Position numbers and translations under genes: made by a program. A stretch of 8,430 nt of DNA from Xanthobacteraceae bacterium (lineage in GTDB: Bacteria; Pseudomonadota; Alphaproteobacteria; Rhizobiales; Xanthobacteraceae): NCBI GenBank assembly GCA_025929595.1, contig JAICQA010000106.1:1-8430 (forward strand), in the 5' to 3' direction. Shown one piece after another: positions 1 through 6,198 of this stretch (within the stretch, counting starts at the first letter, position 1; each line of letters opens with the position of its first letter). The notes beneath the pieces are model-generated. The model did not search any database. It was not told where the DNA came from and saw only the letters and a program-made list of their open reading frames with translations.

Positions 1-321
1 AGCCTTCGAGATCGAGAGGTCGGTGTCGCCGATCATCGGATAGTTCGGACCGAAGCCCTGCGTCTCCTCGATGTCCTTCGCCCACTTGGCGTGATTGTCG
101 ACCGGGTCGACGGAAAGACCGATGATCTTCACGCCGCGCTTGTCGAATTCGGGCTTGATGCGCGCCATGTAGCCGAGCTCGGTGGTGCAGACCGGCGTGA
201 AATCCTTGGGGTGCGAGAACAGCACCGCCCATTTGTCGCCGATCCAGTCGTGGAAGCGGATTTTGCCTTCGGTAGTCTGCGCCTCGAAATCGGGCGCGGT
301 GTCGCCAAGTTGAAGGGCCAT
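1..321 (-). CDS. 1-Cys peroxiredoxin (Prx6 / AhpC-TSA family), 3' part outside the window
   Basis: Thiol peroxidase that reduces hydrogen peroxide and organic peroxides in the cytoplasm. Only the first 107 codons are present; the gene is cut by the left edge of the window. The protein begins MALQLGDTAPDFEAQT and carries the Prx6-type active-site segment HPKDFTPVCTTELG, with the peroxidatic cysteine at residue 45, Thr42 and Pro43 just before it, and the following SVDPVDNHAKW segment typical of Prx6/1-Cys members, which are usually about 210-220 aa. The start at 321 is supported by an AGGGAGA ribosome-binding site (328-334 on the opposite strand) and by the usual family N-terminus. The rhodanese gene lies upstream on the same strand, separated by a strong stem-loop, so the peroxiredoxin probably has its own promoter. 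Whether a resolving cysteine exists further on cannot be seen. Family assignment is firm; substrate preference is inferred. Confidence 0.95.
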   Translation of the reverse strand, partial: MALQLGDTAPDFEAQTTEGKIRFHDWIGDKWAVLFSHPKDFTPVCTTELGYMARIKPEFDKRGVKIIGLSVDPVDNHAKWAKDIEETQGFGPNYPMIGDTDLSISKA

Positions 322-361
322 GAATTTTCTCCCTGCATGTAGGAATGTGTCGGCCGTATCA

Positions 362-405
362 GGTCGCCGCGACCTTCCTGTTTCGCGTTATATAGTGGTT
401 TCCAC
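362..405 (-). promoter_or_regulatory. possible promoter / leader region of the peroxiredoxin gene
   Basis: Read on the minus strand, the only AT-rich patch upstream of the peroxiredoxin is CTATATAA (plus 388-395), a possible -10 element; no good -35 sits at the right distance. A small inverted repeat GTGG-TTT-CCAC (395-405) lies directly upstream of that patch. GTGGTTT (395-401) also pairs with AAACCAC (428-434). Between the patch and the start codon is a perfect inverted repeat GGTCGC-C-GCGACC (362-374), which would form a short hairpin in the 5' leader. An oxidative-stress regulator site is conceivable but nothing identifies one. The assignment is tentative. Confidence 0.3.
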
Positions 406-460
406 AGCACAATCTAGAGAAGCCTGAAAACCACATCGCGGCAGCGTAATAAGCCGCGGG

Positions 461-494
461 CCTGCCCGCTCCGGCGAGTGCCGTTGCGGGCAGG
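461..494 (-). terminator. stem-loop after the rhodanese gene
   Basis: Perfect 9-bp arms CCTGCCCGC (461-469) and GCGGGCAGG (486-494) enclose a second perfect stem CGGC (472-475) / GCCG (480-483) with a GAGT loop. The two stems are separated by a symmetric 2-by-2 internal loop. It begins 7 bases past the rhodanese stop codon, in the position expected of a transcript end. On the minus strand it is not followed by a run of T, so it is not a textbook intrinsic terminator; it may instead protect the 3' end or work with Rho. Confidence 0.6.
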
Positions 495-501
495 GGAACG
501 T

Positions 502-1428
502 TCATTTGCTCTGCCAGACCGTACCCGAGGCATTCGTGATCGGTACGCCGACCGCGTTGCCGTACTCCGTCCACGACCCGTCATAGTTCTTCACGCCGTA
601 TCCGAGGATGCGCGCAAGCGCGAACCAGGTGTGACTCGAACGCTCGCCGATGCGGCAATAGGTGATGATCGGCTGCGAGCCATCGATGCCCACGTCGGCA
701 TATAGTTTCTTCAATTGATCCTTCGGGAGAAACTTTCCCGTCGCCGGATCGACCGCACGATTCCACGGCACGTTCCTGGCGCCCGGGACGTGGCCGGCGC
801 GGATCGAGAGTTCTTTCGATCCTTCCGGCGCAAACAGTTTCCCGGAAAACTCATCGGGACCGCGGATGTCGAGGATCGCCGCCTTGGTCTTGCCTTGGGC
901 GGCGGCAAGCACGTCGGGCAGGCGCGCGCGAAGGTTCGCGTTGGACGCGGGCAAGTCGATGTTGGTTTTTGCGTAGCCCGGCGTCCGGTTGTCGAGCGGA
1001 AGCCCCTTGGACTCCCAGTACTTGCGGCCGCCGTCCAGCAGCTTCGCGTCGATCCCATACATCGCGAAGACCCACGCCCCCCAGGCGGCGAACCAATTGT
1101 TGTTGTCTCCGTAAAGGACAACGGTCGTGTTCTTTGTAATGCCCGCGTTCTCGAGGATGTTCTCGAAGCGGTCGCGGCCGACGATATCGCGAGTCACCGT
1201 GTCCACGAGGTCGGAATGCCAGCGCAGATTCACGGCGCCTGGAATGTGGCCACGCTCATAAACGCCCGCGTCCACGCTCACTTCGAAGACGCGCAGGTTC
1301 GGGTTGTCGAGATTCCTTGAAAGCCATTCGGCATCGACGAGCGGTCCCTGCTGAGCGGAAGCCGAAGCCGACAGCGCACCGGCGAGCGCGATGCTCGCGA
1401 GCGCGCGAAAGAACGGTGGTAATGCCAT
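502..1428 (-). CDS. exported thiosulfate sulfurtransferase (two-domain rhodanese)
   Basis: Transfers sulfane sulfur from thiosulfate (or a related donor) to a thiol or cyanide acceptor. The 308-aa product starts MALPPFFRALASIALAGALS and has a signal peptide ending near ASA-QQ (about residues 25-28), so it probably acts in the periplasm. The first rhodanese domain (about 30-155) is the inactive one: its loop reads YGDNNNWFAAW, with Asp where the catalytic Cys would be. The second domain (about 170-300) has the active loop CRIGERSSHTW with Cys258. This loop is the type found in actinobacterial CysA-like thiosulfate sulfurtransferases and differs from the CGxG(V/I)TA loop of mercaptopyruvate sulfurtransferases. 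The start at 1428 is preferred because AGGAG lies 7 bases upstream; an ATG at 1434 is in frame but only one base from that site. The gene is divergent from the LysR regulator, which may control it. Confidence 0.92.
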   Translation of the reverse strand: MALPPFFRALASIALAGALSASASAQQGPLVDAEWLSRNLDNPNLRVFEVSVDAGVYERGHIPGAVNLRWHSDLVDTVTRDIVGRDRFENILENAGITKNTTVVLYGDNNNWFAAWGAWVFAMYGIDAKLLDGGRKYWESKGLPLDNRTPGYAKTNIDLPASNANLRARLPDVLAAAQGKTKAAILDIRGPDEFSGKLFAPEGSKELSIRAGHVPGARNVPWNRAVDPATGKFLPKDQLKKLYADVGIDGSQPIITYCRIGERSSHTWFALARILGYGVKNYDGSWTEYGNAVGVPITNASGTVWQSK

Positions 1429-1507
1429 CGCCATGCTCCTGTGTGAATGGAATTCGGCGGCGCACCAATGCCGTCCCGGAGTACCGAAATCCAATGCATA
1501 GTTTTCA

Positions 1508-1541
1508 TTGATTTTAATGCCGTTTGGGCATATAGGGCGCC
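1508..1541 (+). promoter_or_regulatory. promoter with T-N11-A operator of the LysR-type regulator gene
   Basis: TTGATT (1508-1513) and TATAGG (1531-1536) are separated by exactly 17 bases and look like -35 and -10 elements. Within the spacer and touching the -10 is a perfect inverted repeat ATGCC-GTTTG-GGCAT (1517-1531), which fits the T-N11-A pattern of LysR-family binding sites. Only five bases separate the -10 hexamer from the ATG at 1542, so a transcript would start at or next to the start codon. A protein bound here would block the promoter, consistent with the negative autoregulation common in this family. The same intergenic region is upstream of the divergent rhodanese gene. No transcription data are available; the promoter is a sequence match only. 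Confidence 0.55.
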
Positions 1542-2450
1542 ATGGACCTGCGGCGCATCAAGACCTTCGTGACTGTCGCCGAGCACGGGACGGTGTCGAA
1601 AGCGGCCAGCATGCTGCGCATCACGCAGCCTGCGCTTTCGCGTCAGATCAGCAGTCTCGAGCAGGAACTTGGATTCAAACTGTTCGGCCGGGCAGGACGC
1701 CGGCTCGTGCTGACGTCGCAGGGCCAGCAGATGGTGGGCGAGTGCCACAATCTGCTGCGCGGCGCCGGTGCGATCGCCGAGCGGGCACAGGCGTTACGCA
1801 AGGGTGAGATCAGCACGATCCGTATTGTTGCTTCCGCGCTGACGATCGAAGGATTGTTTCCCTCGCTCGTGCATGGATCGTTCGAGTGCGCGCGTGGGAT
1901 GAAAGTCCGCTTGCTGGAGGCACATGCCGCGGATCATCTCGGCATTCTCGATCGGGGCGACGCCGATCTTTCGATTAACGTGCTCAATGACCTACGCGTG
2001 GACGAGGAGGCGTTCGGGACTTATTCGCTGTGGCAATTCCACGTCGTTGCCGCCTGCAGTCCCGACTATGAAATCGATGAAACGGAGACGATCGATATCC
2101 GCAAGCTGGCGCGATATCCGCTCCTGCTGATCGATCCATTGTTTGCCACCCGAGCGGTGTTCGACGCGGCCTGCCGGCTGTCGGACGTTCAGCCAAATAT
2201 AATCTTTGAGAGCATCAGCGCGCACGCGCTGCTGGCTCTGGCCGAAGCGGGGCAGGGAATTGCGATCGTGCCGTCGGTTCTGCGCCTGGACCGCTGGTCC
2301 GTGCGCGGCATGCGGGTCACGCAGCGGCGGCAGCCGTTGCGCATCTCGGTTGGGATGCTCTGGAATCGCCATCGCATGCTGACCGAGCAGGCGGAATCGT
2401 GCGGCAAGATGCTTGCCGATCAGATCGCGAAGTCTTTTCCGCAGGTCTGA
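1542..2450 (+). CDS. LysR-type transcriptional regulator
   Basis: DNA-binding regulator of 302 aa, the usual length for the family. Residues 1-62 form the winged helix-turn-helix: MDLRRIKTFVTVAEHGTVSK, then AASMLRITQPALSRQISSLE, then LGFKLFGRAGRRLVLTSQG, all close to the family consensus. A linker helix (about 60-88) leads to a periplasmic-binding-protein-like effector domain (about 91-297). The ligand cannot be read from sequence. The start is fixed by the family N-terminus; there is no strong ribosome-binding site, only AGGG at 1534-1537. It is transcribed divergently from the rhodanese, the classical arrangement for a LysR protein and its target, and a T-N11-A palindrome lies immediately upstream. 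Its 3' end almost touches the convergent dioxygenase gene, which could be an additional target. Confidence 0.95.
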   Translation: MDLRRIKTFVTVAEHGTVSKAASMLRITQPALSRQISSLEQELGFKLFGRAGRRLVLTSQGQQMVGECHNLLRGAGAIAERAQALRKGEISTIRIVASALTIEGLFPSLVHGSFECARGMKVRLLEAHAADHLGILDRGDADLSINVLNDLRVDEEAFGTYSLWQFHVVAACSPDYEIDETETIDIRKLARYPLLLIDPLFATRAVFDAACRLSDVQPNIIFESISAHALLALAEAGQGIAIVPSVLRLDRWSVRGMRVTQRRQPLRISVGMLWNRHRMLTEQAESCGKMLADQIAKSFPQV

Positions 2451-2451
2451 C

Positions 2452-3402
2452 CTATTCGAGCGGGGGCAGCACCGCTTCTATCTGCTTCCGGCGCTGCTCG
2501 TGCCAGGGCGGCAGCAGCAACTGCTTGCCGAGCCTCTCCTTCGGCTCGTCGACCGTAAATCCGGGATCGTCGGTCGCGATCTCGAACAGAATGCCGTTGG
2601 GCTCGCGGAAATAGACCGAGCGGAAATAATGGCGCGGGACCTGATCGGTGGGGCGCAGGCCGATCTCCAGCGCGCGGCGGCGGAATTCCATCTCCTGCTC
2701 GTCGCCGGTGGCGCGGAAGGCGACGTGATGCACGGTGCCGGTGCCCTGGCTCGCGCGCGTCGCGCCCGGCGTCACGCGCAGATCGACCACGTTGCCGATG
2801 GCCCCGTCGCCGGCGCGGAAGCGGTGGCGATCGCCCTCCACGCCGTCAGGCTCGAAGCCGAACACCTGATTGAGCACGCGCGCGGTCAGCGCCGGGTTGC
2901 TCACCTCGAGCGTGATGCCGTGGAAGCCGCGGATCGCATGCTCGGCCGGGACGTCGCCATTCGACCAGCCGGGGATCGCCTCCGCGCCCTTCGCGCCGAC
3001 GATCTCCAGCTTGTGGCCGTCCGCGTCCTCGAAGGCGATCACGTTATCGCCGAAGCGGGCCGAGTCTTTCACCGCAATTCCCTTCTCGCTGAGTCGCTTG
3101 CGCCAGAACGCTAAACTCGATTCGGGGACGCTGAAGGCGATCTCCTGCGGCTCGCCCGAGCCGTGATGGCCGGACGGCAACTGATTCCACACGAAGAAGG
3201 TGAGTGCGGTGCCGGGCGTGCCGGTCTCGTCGCCGTAATAGAGGTGCCAGGTGGTGGGGTCGTCGAAATTGACGGTCCGCTTGACCATCCGAAGACCGAG
3301 CAGCTCGCGATAAAAGGCAACGTGACGCTTCGGCTCGCCCGCGATGGCCGTGATGTGGTGGATGCCGGCCGACTTACCGGGGCTGCTGCCGTTGCCTGCC
3401 AT
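2452..3402 (-). CDS. ring-cleaving dioxygenase, glyoxalase/VOC fold (MhqO/CatE-like)
   Basis: Predicted cytoplasmic metal-dependent extradiol-type dioxygenase of 316 aa, near the usual 310-320 aa of this subfamily. Members related to Bacillus MhqA/MhqO/CatE act on hydroquinones or catechols. Two vicinal-oxygen-chelate modules are visible: residues about 12-135, starting GIHHITAIAGEPKRHVAFY, and about 155-280. Likely metal ligands are His15 or His16, His225 or His226 in TVHHVAFR, and Glu274 in ILFEIATDD; these are inferred from the fold, not proven. The subfamily-typical C-terminus LGKQLLLPPWHEQRR is intact. The start at 3402 has a strong AAGGAGA site. The gene stands alone on the minus strand, divergent from the unknown gene at 3543. 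Its substrate is unknown, and quinone detoxification is the best guess. Confidence 0.88.
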   Translation of the reverse strand: MAGNGSSPGKSAGIHHITAIAGEPKRHVAFYRELLGLRMVKRTVNFDDPTTWHLYYGDETGTPGTALTFFVWNQLPSGHHGSGEPQEIAFSVPESSLAFWRKRLSEKGIAVKDSARFGDNVIAFEDADGHKLEIVGAKGAEAIPGWSNGDVPAEHAIRGFHGITLEVSNPALTARVLNQVFGFEPDGVEGDRHRFRAGDGAIGNVVDLRVTPGATRASQGTGTVHHVAFRATGDEQEMEFRRRALEIGLRPTDQVPRHYFRSVYFREPNGILFEIATDDPGFTVDEPKERLGKQLLLPPWHEQRRKQIEAVLPPLE

Positions 3403-3542
3403 CGGATTTCTCCTTGTCTTCCGGAATTAGGAGTGTGACCGGGAAGCCGCAATAGCGGGGATATGCCTGACGCGCATGGAACCTATTAGCCAATTGGTAA
3501 CCATAAAAGCCGCAGGCTGGCGCTCGGTTTCGGGGGACGCCA

Positions 3543-4412
3543 ATGGGATTATTCGATCCGCGCACGACCGGCCTGACGAGAACGGGAGGCAGGTCGATCG
3601 ACCCCGCCGACGTCATTTCGCTCCTGCAGGAAGTTTACGCCGACGGCATCGGCACGCGCGAGGAAGCGGAAGAATTGATCGCCTTCGACCTGTCGCTGTC
3701 CCAGGCGACGCCGGGCTGGACCGAATTCTTCGCCGCCGGCGTCGCTGATCATCTGCTGCGCCGGCATGCACCGTTCGACATTCTGGATGCGGAAAAGACG
3801 GCCTGGCTGATGGGGGCGCTCCGCAAAGGGCGGCACACGGTCACGGCGAGCGGTTTCGCCGTCCTCCTGCGTCTGGTCGAATCCGCTGAGGATGTGCCGC
3901 CGCAACTCGCGGCTTTCGCGATCCGCCAGGTGCGGTCCGCCGTGCTCGCGAACCGCCGGCCGGCAAGCAGCGTCCGGCTGCCGATCAACCGTACAATCGA
4001 TTCCGAGACCGCGGCACTCGTCCGGGGTGTCGTGCTCGGCTGTGCCGGCCTCGCCATGCGCGCGGTCACGCGCGAGGAAGCCGAAGCGCTCTTCGATCTG
4101 CATGACCTGACGGCGAGCGGCGCCAACGATACGGATTTCGACGATCTGTTCTTCAAGGCGGTGGCGCATCACCTGATTGCCGAGGCGGGGCACGACGTGC
4201 CGTCGCGCAGCATGGCGCTGGCGCGACTCTCGGAATTTCCGCGCGGCGGGGAACAGGCGGCGCCGCTTGGACCGGAAGAAACGGCGTGGCTCGCGACGCG
4301 CATCATGCGCGACGGGCGGCCGACCGCGGTGGAATTCGACCTGCTGCAATTCTTCACCGGTCAGGGAGACGCGGCGTCGGGCGCGGGCTCGTTCATGACC
4401 CGGGCGGCGTGA
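3543..4412 (+). CDS. protein of unknown function with an internal duplication
   Basis: I do not recognise a named family. The 289-aa product has no signal peptide or membrane segment, is mostly helical in character, and is rich in Ala, Arg, Glu and Asp, suggesting a soluble cytoplasmic protein. It contains two copies of one unit. The first has TREEAEELIAFDLSLSQA, then WTEFFAAGVADHLL (38-72), then EKTAWLMGALRKGR (84-97). The second has TREEAEALFDLHDLTASGAN, then FDDLFFKAVAHHLI (176-212), then EETAWLATRIMRDGR (245-259). Each copy is preceded by a segment beginning SID or TID (18-20, 151-153). The second copy carries an extra 25-30 residues between the HHL and TAWL motifs. The start has GGGGGAC upstream. 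It is followed after 6 bases by the small exported protein and probably shares an operon with it. A TerB-like all-helical fold is conceivable but unproven. Confidence 0.85.
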   Translation: MGLFDPRTTGLTRTGGRSIDPADVISLLQEVYADGIGTREEAEELIAFDLSLSQATPGWTEFFAAGVADHLLRRHAPFDILDAEKTAWLMGALRKGRHTVTASGFAVLLRLVESAEDVPPQLAAFAIRQVRSAVLANRRPASSVRLPINRTIDSETAALVRGVVLGCAGLAMRAVTREEAEALFDLHDLTASGANDTDFDDLFFKAVAHHLIAEAGHDVPSRSMALARLSEFPRGGEQAAPLGPEETAWLATRIMRDGRPTAVEFDLLQFFTGQGDAASGAGSFMTRAA

Positions 4413-4418
4413 GCCGCG

Positions 4419-4784
4419 ATGAAACGCTTGGCGTTGGCTGCATTTGCCGGAGCCGCATTCAGCGCGCAACCGGCGGCGAGCGCGGAATGCGTCATCTACC
4501 GCAACACGGTTGAATTCAACGCCGAGCAGATCGTGCGCATGATGGTGTCGAGCGGGAAGGATTGCCGGGTCCAGTTTCCATTGCGCGACAAGATCGTCAT
4601 CGACGTGAACGAGATCACCGATCATCCGCGTTATGGCGGTGTACGGGTGCATGGAACTTCGGGCGCCTACTATCGTTCCAATCCCGGTTACCGGGGGCCG
4701 GACGAATTTGCCTTCGCCTTCTGCCGGCAGGACGGCGAGACGTCTGCCTGCGCGAATATCCTGGTGAAGGTGGAAGTCCGCTAG
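4419..4784 (+). CDS. small exported four-cysteine protein, possible Ig-like domain
   Basis: Unrecognised 121-aa protein. The N-terminus MKRLALAAFAGAAFSAQPAA followed by SAEC is a clear Sec signal peptide, with predicted cleavage after Ala22, leaving a mature domain of about 99 residues. Four cysteines (24, 49, 102, 111) all fall in the mature part and could form two disulfides in the periplasm. The segment VRVHGTSGAYYRSNPGY plus RGPDEFAFAFC (75-102) resembles the V.V.G...Y.P.PGF.G.DSF.Y signature of bacterial Ig-like/cadherin-like repeats; the rest of the protein fits a small beta sandwich. The gene starts 6 bases after the preceding stop, with no strong ribosome-binding site, suggesting translational coupling. 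Its function is unknown; binding or structural roles are guesses. Confidence 0.8.
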   Translation: MKRLALAAFAGAAFSAQPAASAECVIYRNTVEFNAEQIVRMMVSSGKDCRVQFPLRDKIVIDVNEITDHPRYGGVRVHGTSGAYYRSNPGYRGPDEFAFAFCRQDGETSACANILVKVEVR

Positions 4785-4836
4785 CGCCTGCCGCGCCTGG
4801 GCGTCTCGAACGCCTCGACTAGCTGTTGGAGCACCC

Positions 4837-6129
4837 GTGAATCTCGACATCGACATCCTGCAACGGTTTCTGGCTGCGATCGCCATCGGACTTCTGGTCG
4901 GTATCGAGCGCGGCTGGCGCGAGCGCGACGCGGGCGCGGGCCAGCGCACGGCGGGTATCCGCACCTTCACGCTCTCGGGTCTGCTCGGCGGTGTGTTCGG
5001 AGCCATCGCAAAGTCGCTTGAGGATGTGGTTGGCGGCGGCATCGTGATCGCCGTGGGCGTTTTTGCCTACACGGCCGTGTTCGCGACCTTTCGATTCCGC
5101 GAAGTCGTGGACGAAGACAGCTACGGCGTGACCACGGTGGTCGCCGCCATCGCGACCTTCGCGCTCGGCGTTTATGCGATGGTCGGCGACCCGATCCTCG
5201 CCGCCGCGATCGGCGTCGTCGTCACGATCGTCCTCGCGGTGCGCGAGCCGCTGCACGGCTGGTTGACCAAGATCACGTGGTTGGAGCTGCGCGCGGGCCT
5301 CGTGCTCGTCACCATGACGCTGCTCGCGCTGCCGCTGATTCCGAACGAGAGTTACGGCCCGTTCGGGGGCGTGAACCCGCGCGAGATCTGGCTGCTGGCG
5401 GTCGTCCTCGCAGCCGTGTCGTTCGCCGGATATGTGGCCGTGAAGATTCTCGGCAACTCGCGCGGACTGCTCGTTGCGTCCGCGGCGGGCGGCCTGGTCT
5501 CATCAACGGCGGTGACCGCCGACCTGTCTCGCCGGGCAGGGAAGTCGCGCGGCAACAACGATCTGCTCGCGGCCGGGATCACGCTGGCAAGCGCCGTCTC
5601 TTATCTGAGGGCGCTGGTGGTGGTCGCCGCGCTCAATCCGCTGGTCGGCATTCAGGCGGCCGCACCCATCGGCGCGGCAATCCTGATCGCCCTTGCCGTC
5701 GTCTTCTTTTATGCGCGGCGCGGCATGCAATCGAGGTCGGGCGTCGAATTTCATTTGAGCAATCCATTCTCGATCAAAGACACCTTCGGGCTCGCCATTC
5801 TCCTCGGCGTGGTCCTTTTTGCGACCGAGGCCATCGCGGAATGGCTTGGTCCGCGCGGCGCGCTGGTCGCGGCCGTGGTTGCAGGGACCGCCACTGTCGA
5901 TGCCGCGGCCTTCTCCATGGCGCGTCTCGCGCGCGACACGATTACGCCAGCCGCTGCGGCACTCGGCGTGATGCTCGCCATCGGCGCCAACAACGCGCTC
6001 AAACTCGTTATCGGGCTTACCCGGGCCGGTCGTCCCTGTGCTTTGGCGCTTACGCTCGGCCTCGTCTTGCCGGTGGCCGCCGGTCTCGCGGTCGCCGCAG
6101 CGATGATCGGGATGGCGGACGGGCTTTAG
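4837..6129 (+). CDS. MgtC/SapB-DUF4010 family integral membrane protein
   Basis: Polytopic inner-membrane protein of 430 aa. The N-terminal part (about 8-140) is an MgtC/SapB domain with the family signature AIGLLVGIERGWRERD followed by GIRTFTLSGLLGG. The C-terminal part (about 185-400) is a DUF4010 domain, with ASAAGGLVSSTAVTADLSRR at 214-233 as its conserved core. About ten to twelve hydrophobic segments are visible, for example 10-23, 45-58, 67-85, 99-116, 119-135, 152-168, 184-203, 277-293, 317-332, 341-357, 374-392 and 402-425. Full-length MgtC-DUF4010 fusions occur widely in proteobacteria and their transport role is not established. The GTG start is chosen because GGAG (4828-4831) lies 5 bases upstream and the reading frame opens with the expected N-terminus. 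It lies 52 bases after the small exported protein. Confidence 0.9.
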   Translation: MNLDIDILQRFLAAIAIGLLVGIERGWRERDAGAGQRTAGIRTFTLSGLLGGVFGAIAKSLEDVVGGGIVIAVGVFAYTAVFATFRFREVVDEDSYGVTTVVAAIATFALGVYAMVGDPILAAAIGVVVTIVLAVREPLHGWLTKITWLELRAGLVLVTMTLLALPLIPNESYGPFGGVNPREIWLLAVVLAAVSFAGYVAVKILGNSRGLLVASAAGGLVSSTAVTADLSRRAGKSRGNNDLLAAGITLASAVSYLRALVVVAALNPLVGIQAAAPIGAAILIALAVVFFYARRGMQSRSGVEFHLSNPFSIKDTFGLAILLGVVLFATEAIAEWLGPRGALVAAVVAGTATVDAAAFSMARLARDTITPAAAALGVMLAIGANNALKLVIGLTRAGRPCALALTLGLVLPVAAGLAVAAAMIGMADGL

Positions 6130-6139
6130 GGGCGGACAA

Positions 6140-6198
6140 TTGACAAGACCGGGCGGCCCATCCCAAACCTTTTGGGACGCGTCTTCGATGGGCCGGGC
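6140..6198 (+). promoter_or_regulatory. structured leader and possible -35 element upstream of pccA
   Basis: A consensus -35 hexamer TTGACA occurs at 6140-6145, but no convincing -10 follows at 16-19 bases. Downstream are nested inverted repeats: inner TCCCAAA-CCT-TTTGGGA (6161-6177), an 8-bp palindrome GACGCGTC (6176-6183), and outer arms GGCCCATC (6155-6162) / GATGGGCC (6187-6194). The outer stem would close 4 bases before the pccA start codon. It may be a transcription end for the upstream gene, a regulator site, or a translational control hairpin. No U-run follows. The role is inferred from position only. Confidence 0.45.

Noticed and set aside
1429..1494. Longer rhodanese N-terminus beginning at 1494
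   Set aside because: It would place 22 residues including charged and His-rich sequence before the signal peptide. AGGAG is positioned for the ATG at 1428.
2413..3114. 233-codon plus-strand frame
   Set aside because: It overlaps the end of the LysR gene and is antisense to the dioxygenase, whose two VOC modules are convincing. Its own translation has no recognisable features.
3490..3497. CCAATTGG palindrome in the divergent 3403-3542 gap
   Set aside because: Only 8 bases, with no matching -35/-10 pair or regulator nearby. It is easily a chance occurrence, so it is not called as an operator.
3549..5042. 497-codon open frame on the minus strand
   Set aside because: Antisense to three plus-strand genes, with Arg-rich low-complexity composition and no motifs. 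The sense proteins show a signal peptide, internal repeat and membrane signatures instead.
5277..6143. 288-codon plus-strand frame in a second register
   Set aside because: It is out of frame inside the MgtC/DUF4010 gene, with an Arg/Gly-rich translation lacking membrane segments. A frame-shadow.
6172..6198. TTG start nine codons upstream of the pccA ATG
   Set aside because: The family begins with MFKKILIANRGEIA, and the extra codons lie within the inverted-repeat leader with no ribosome-binding site.
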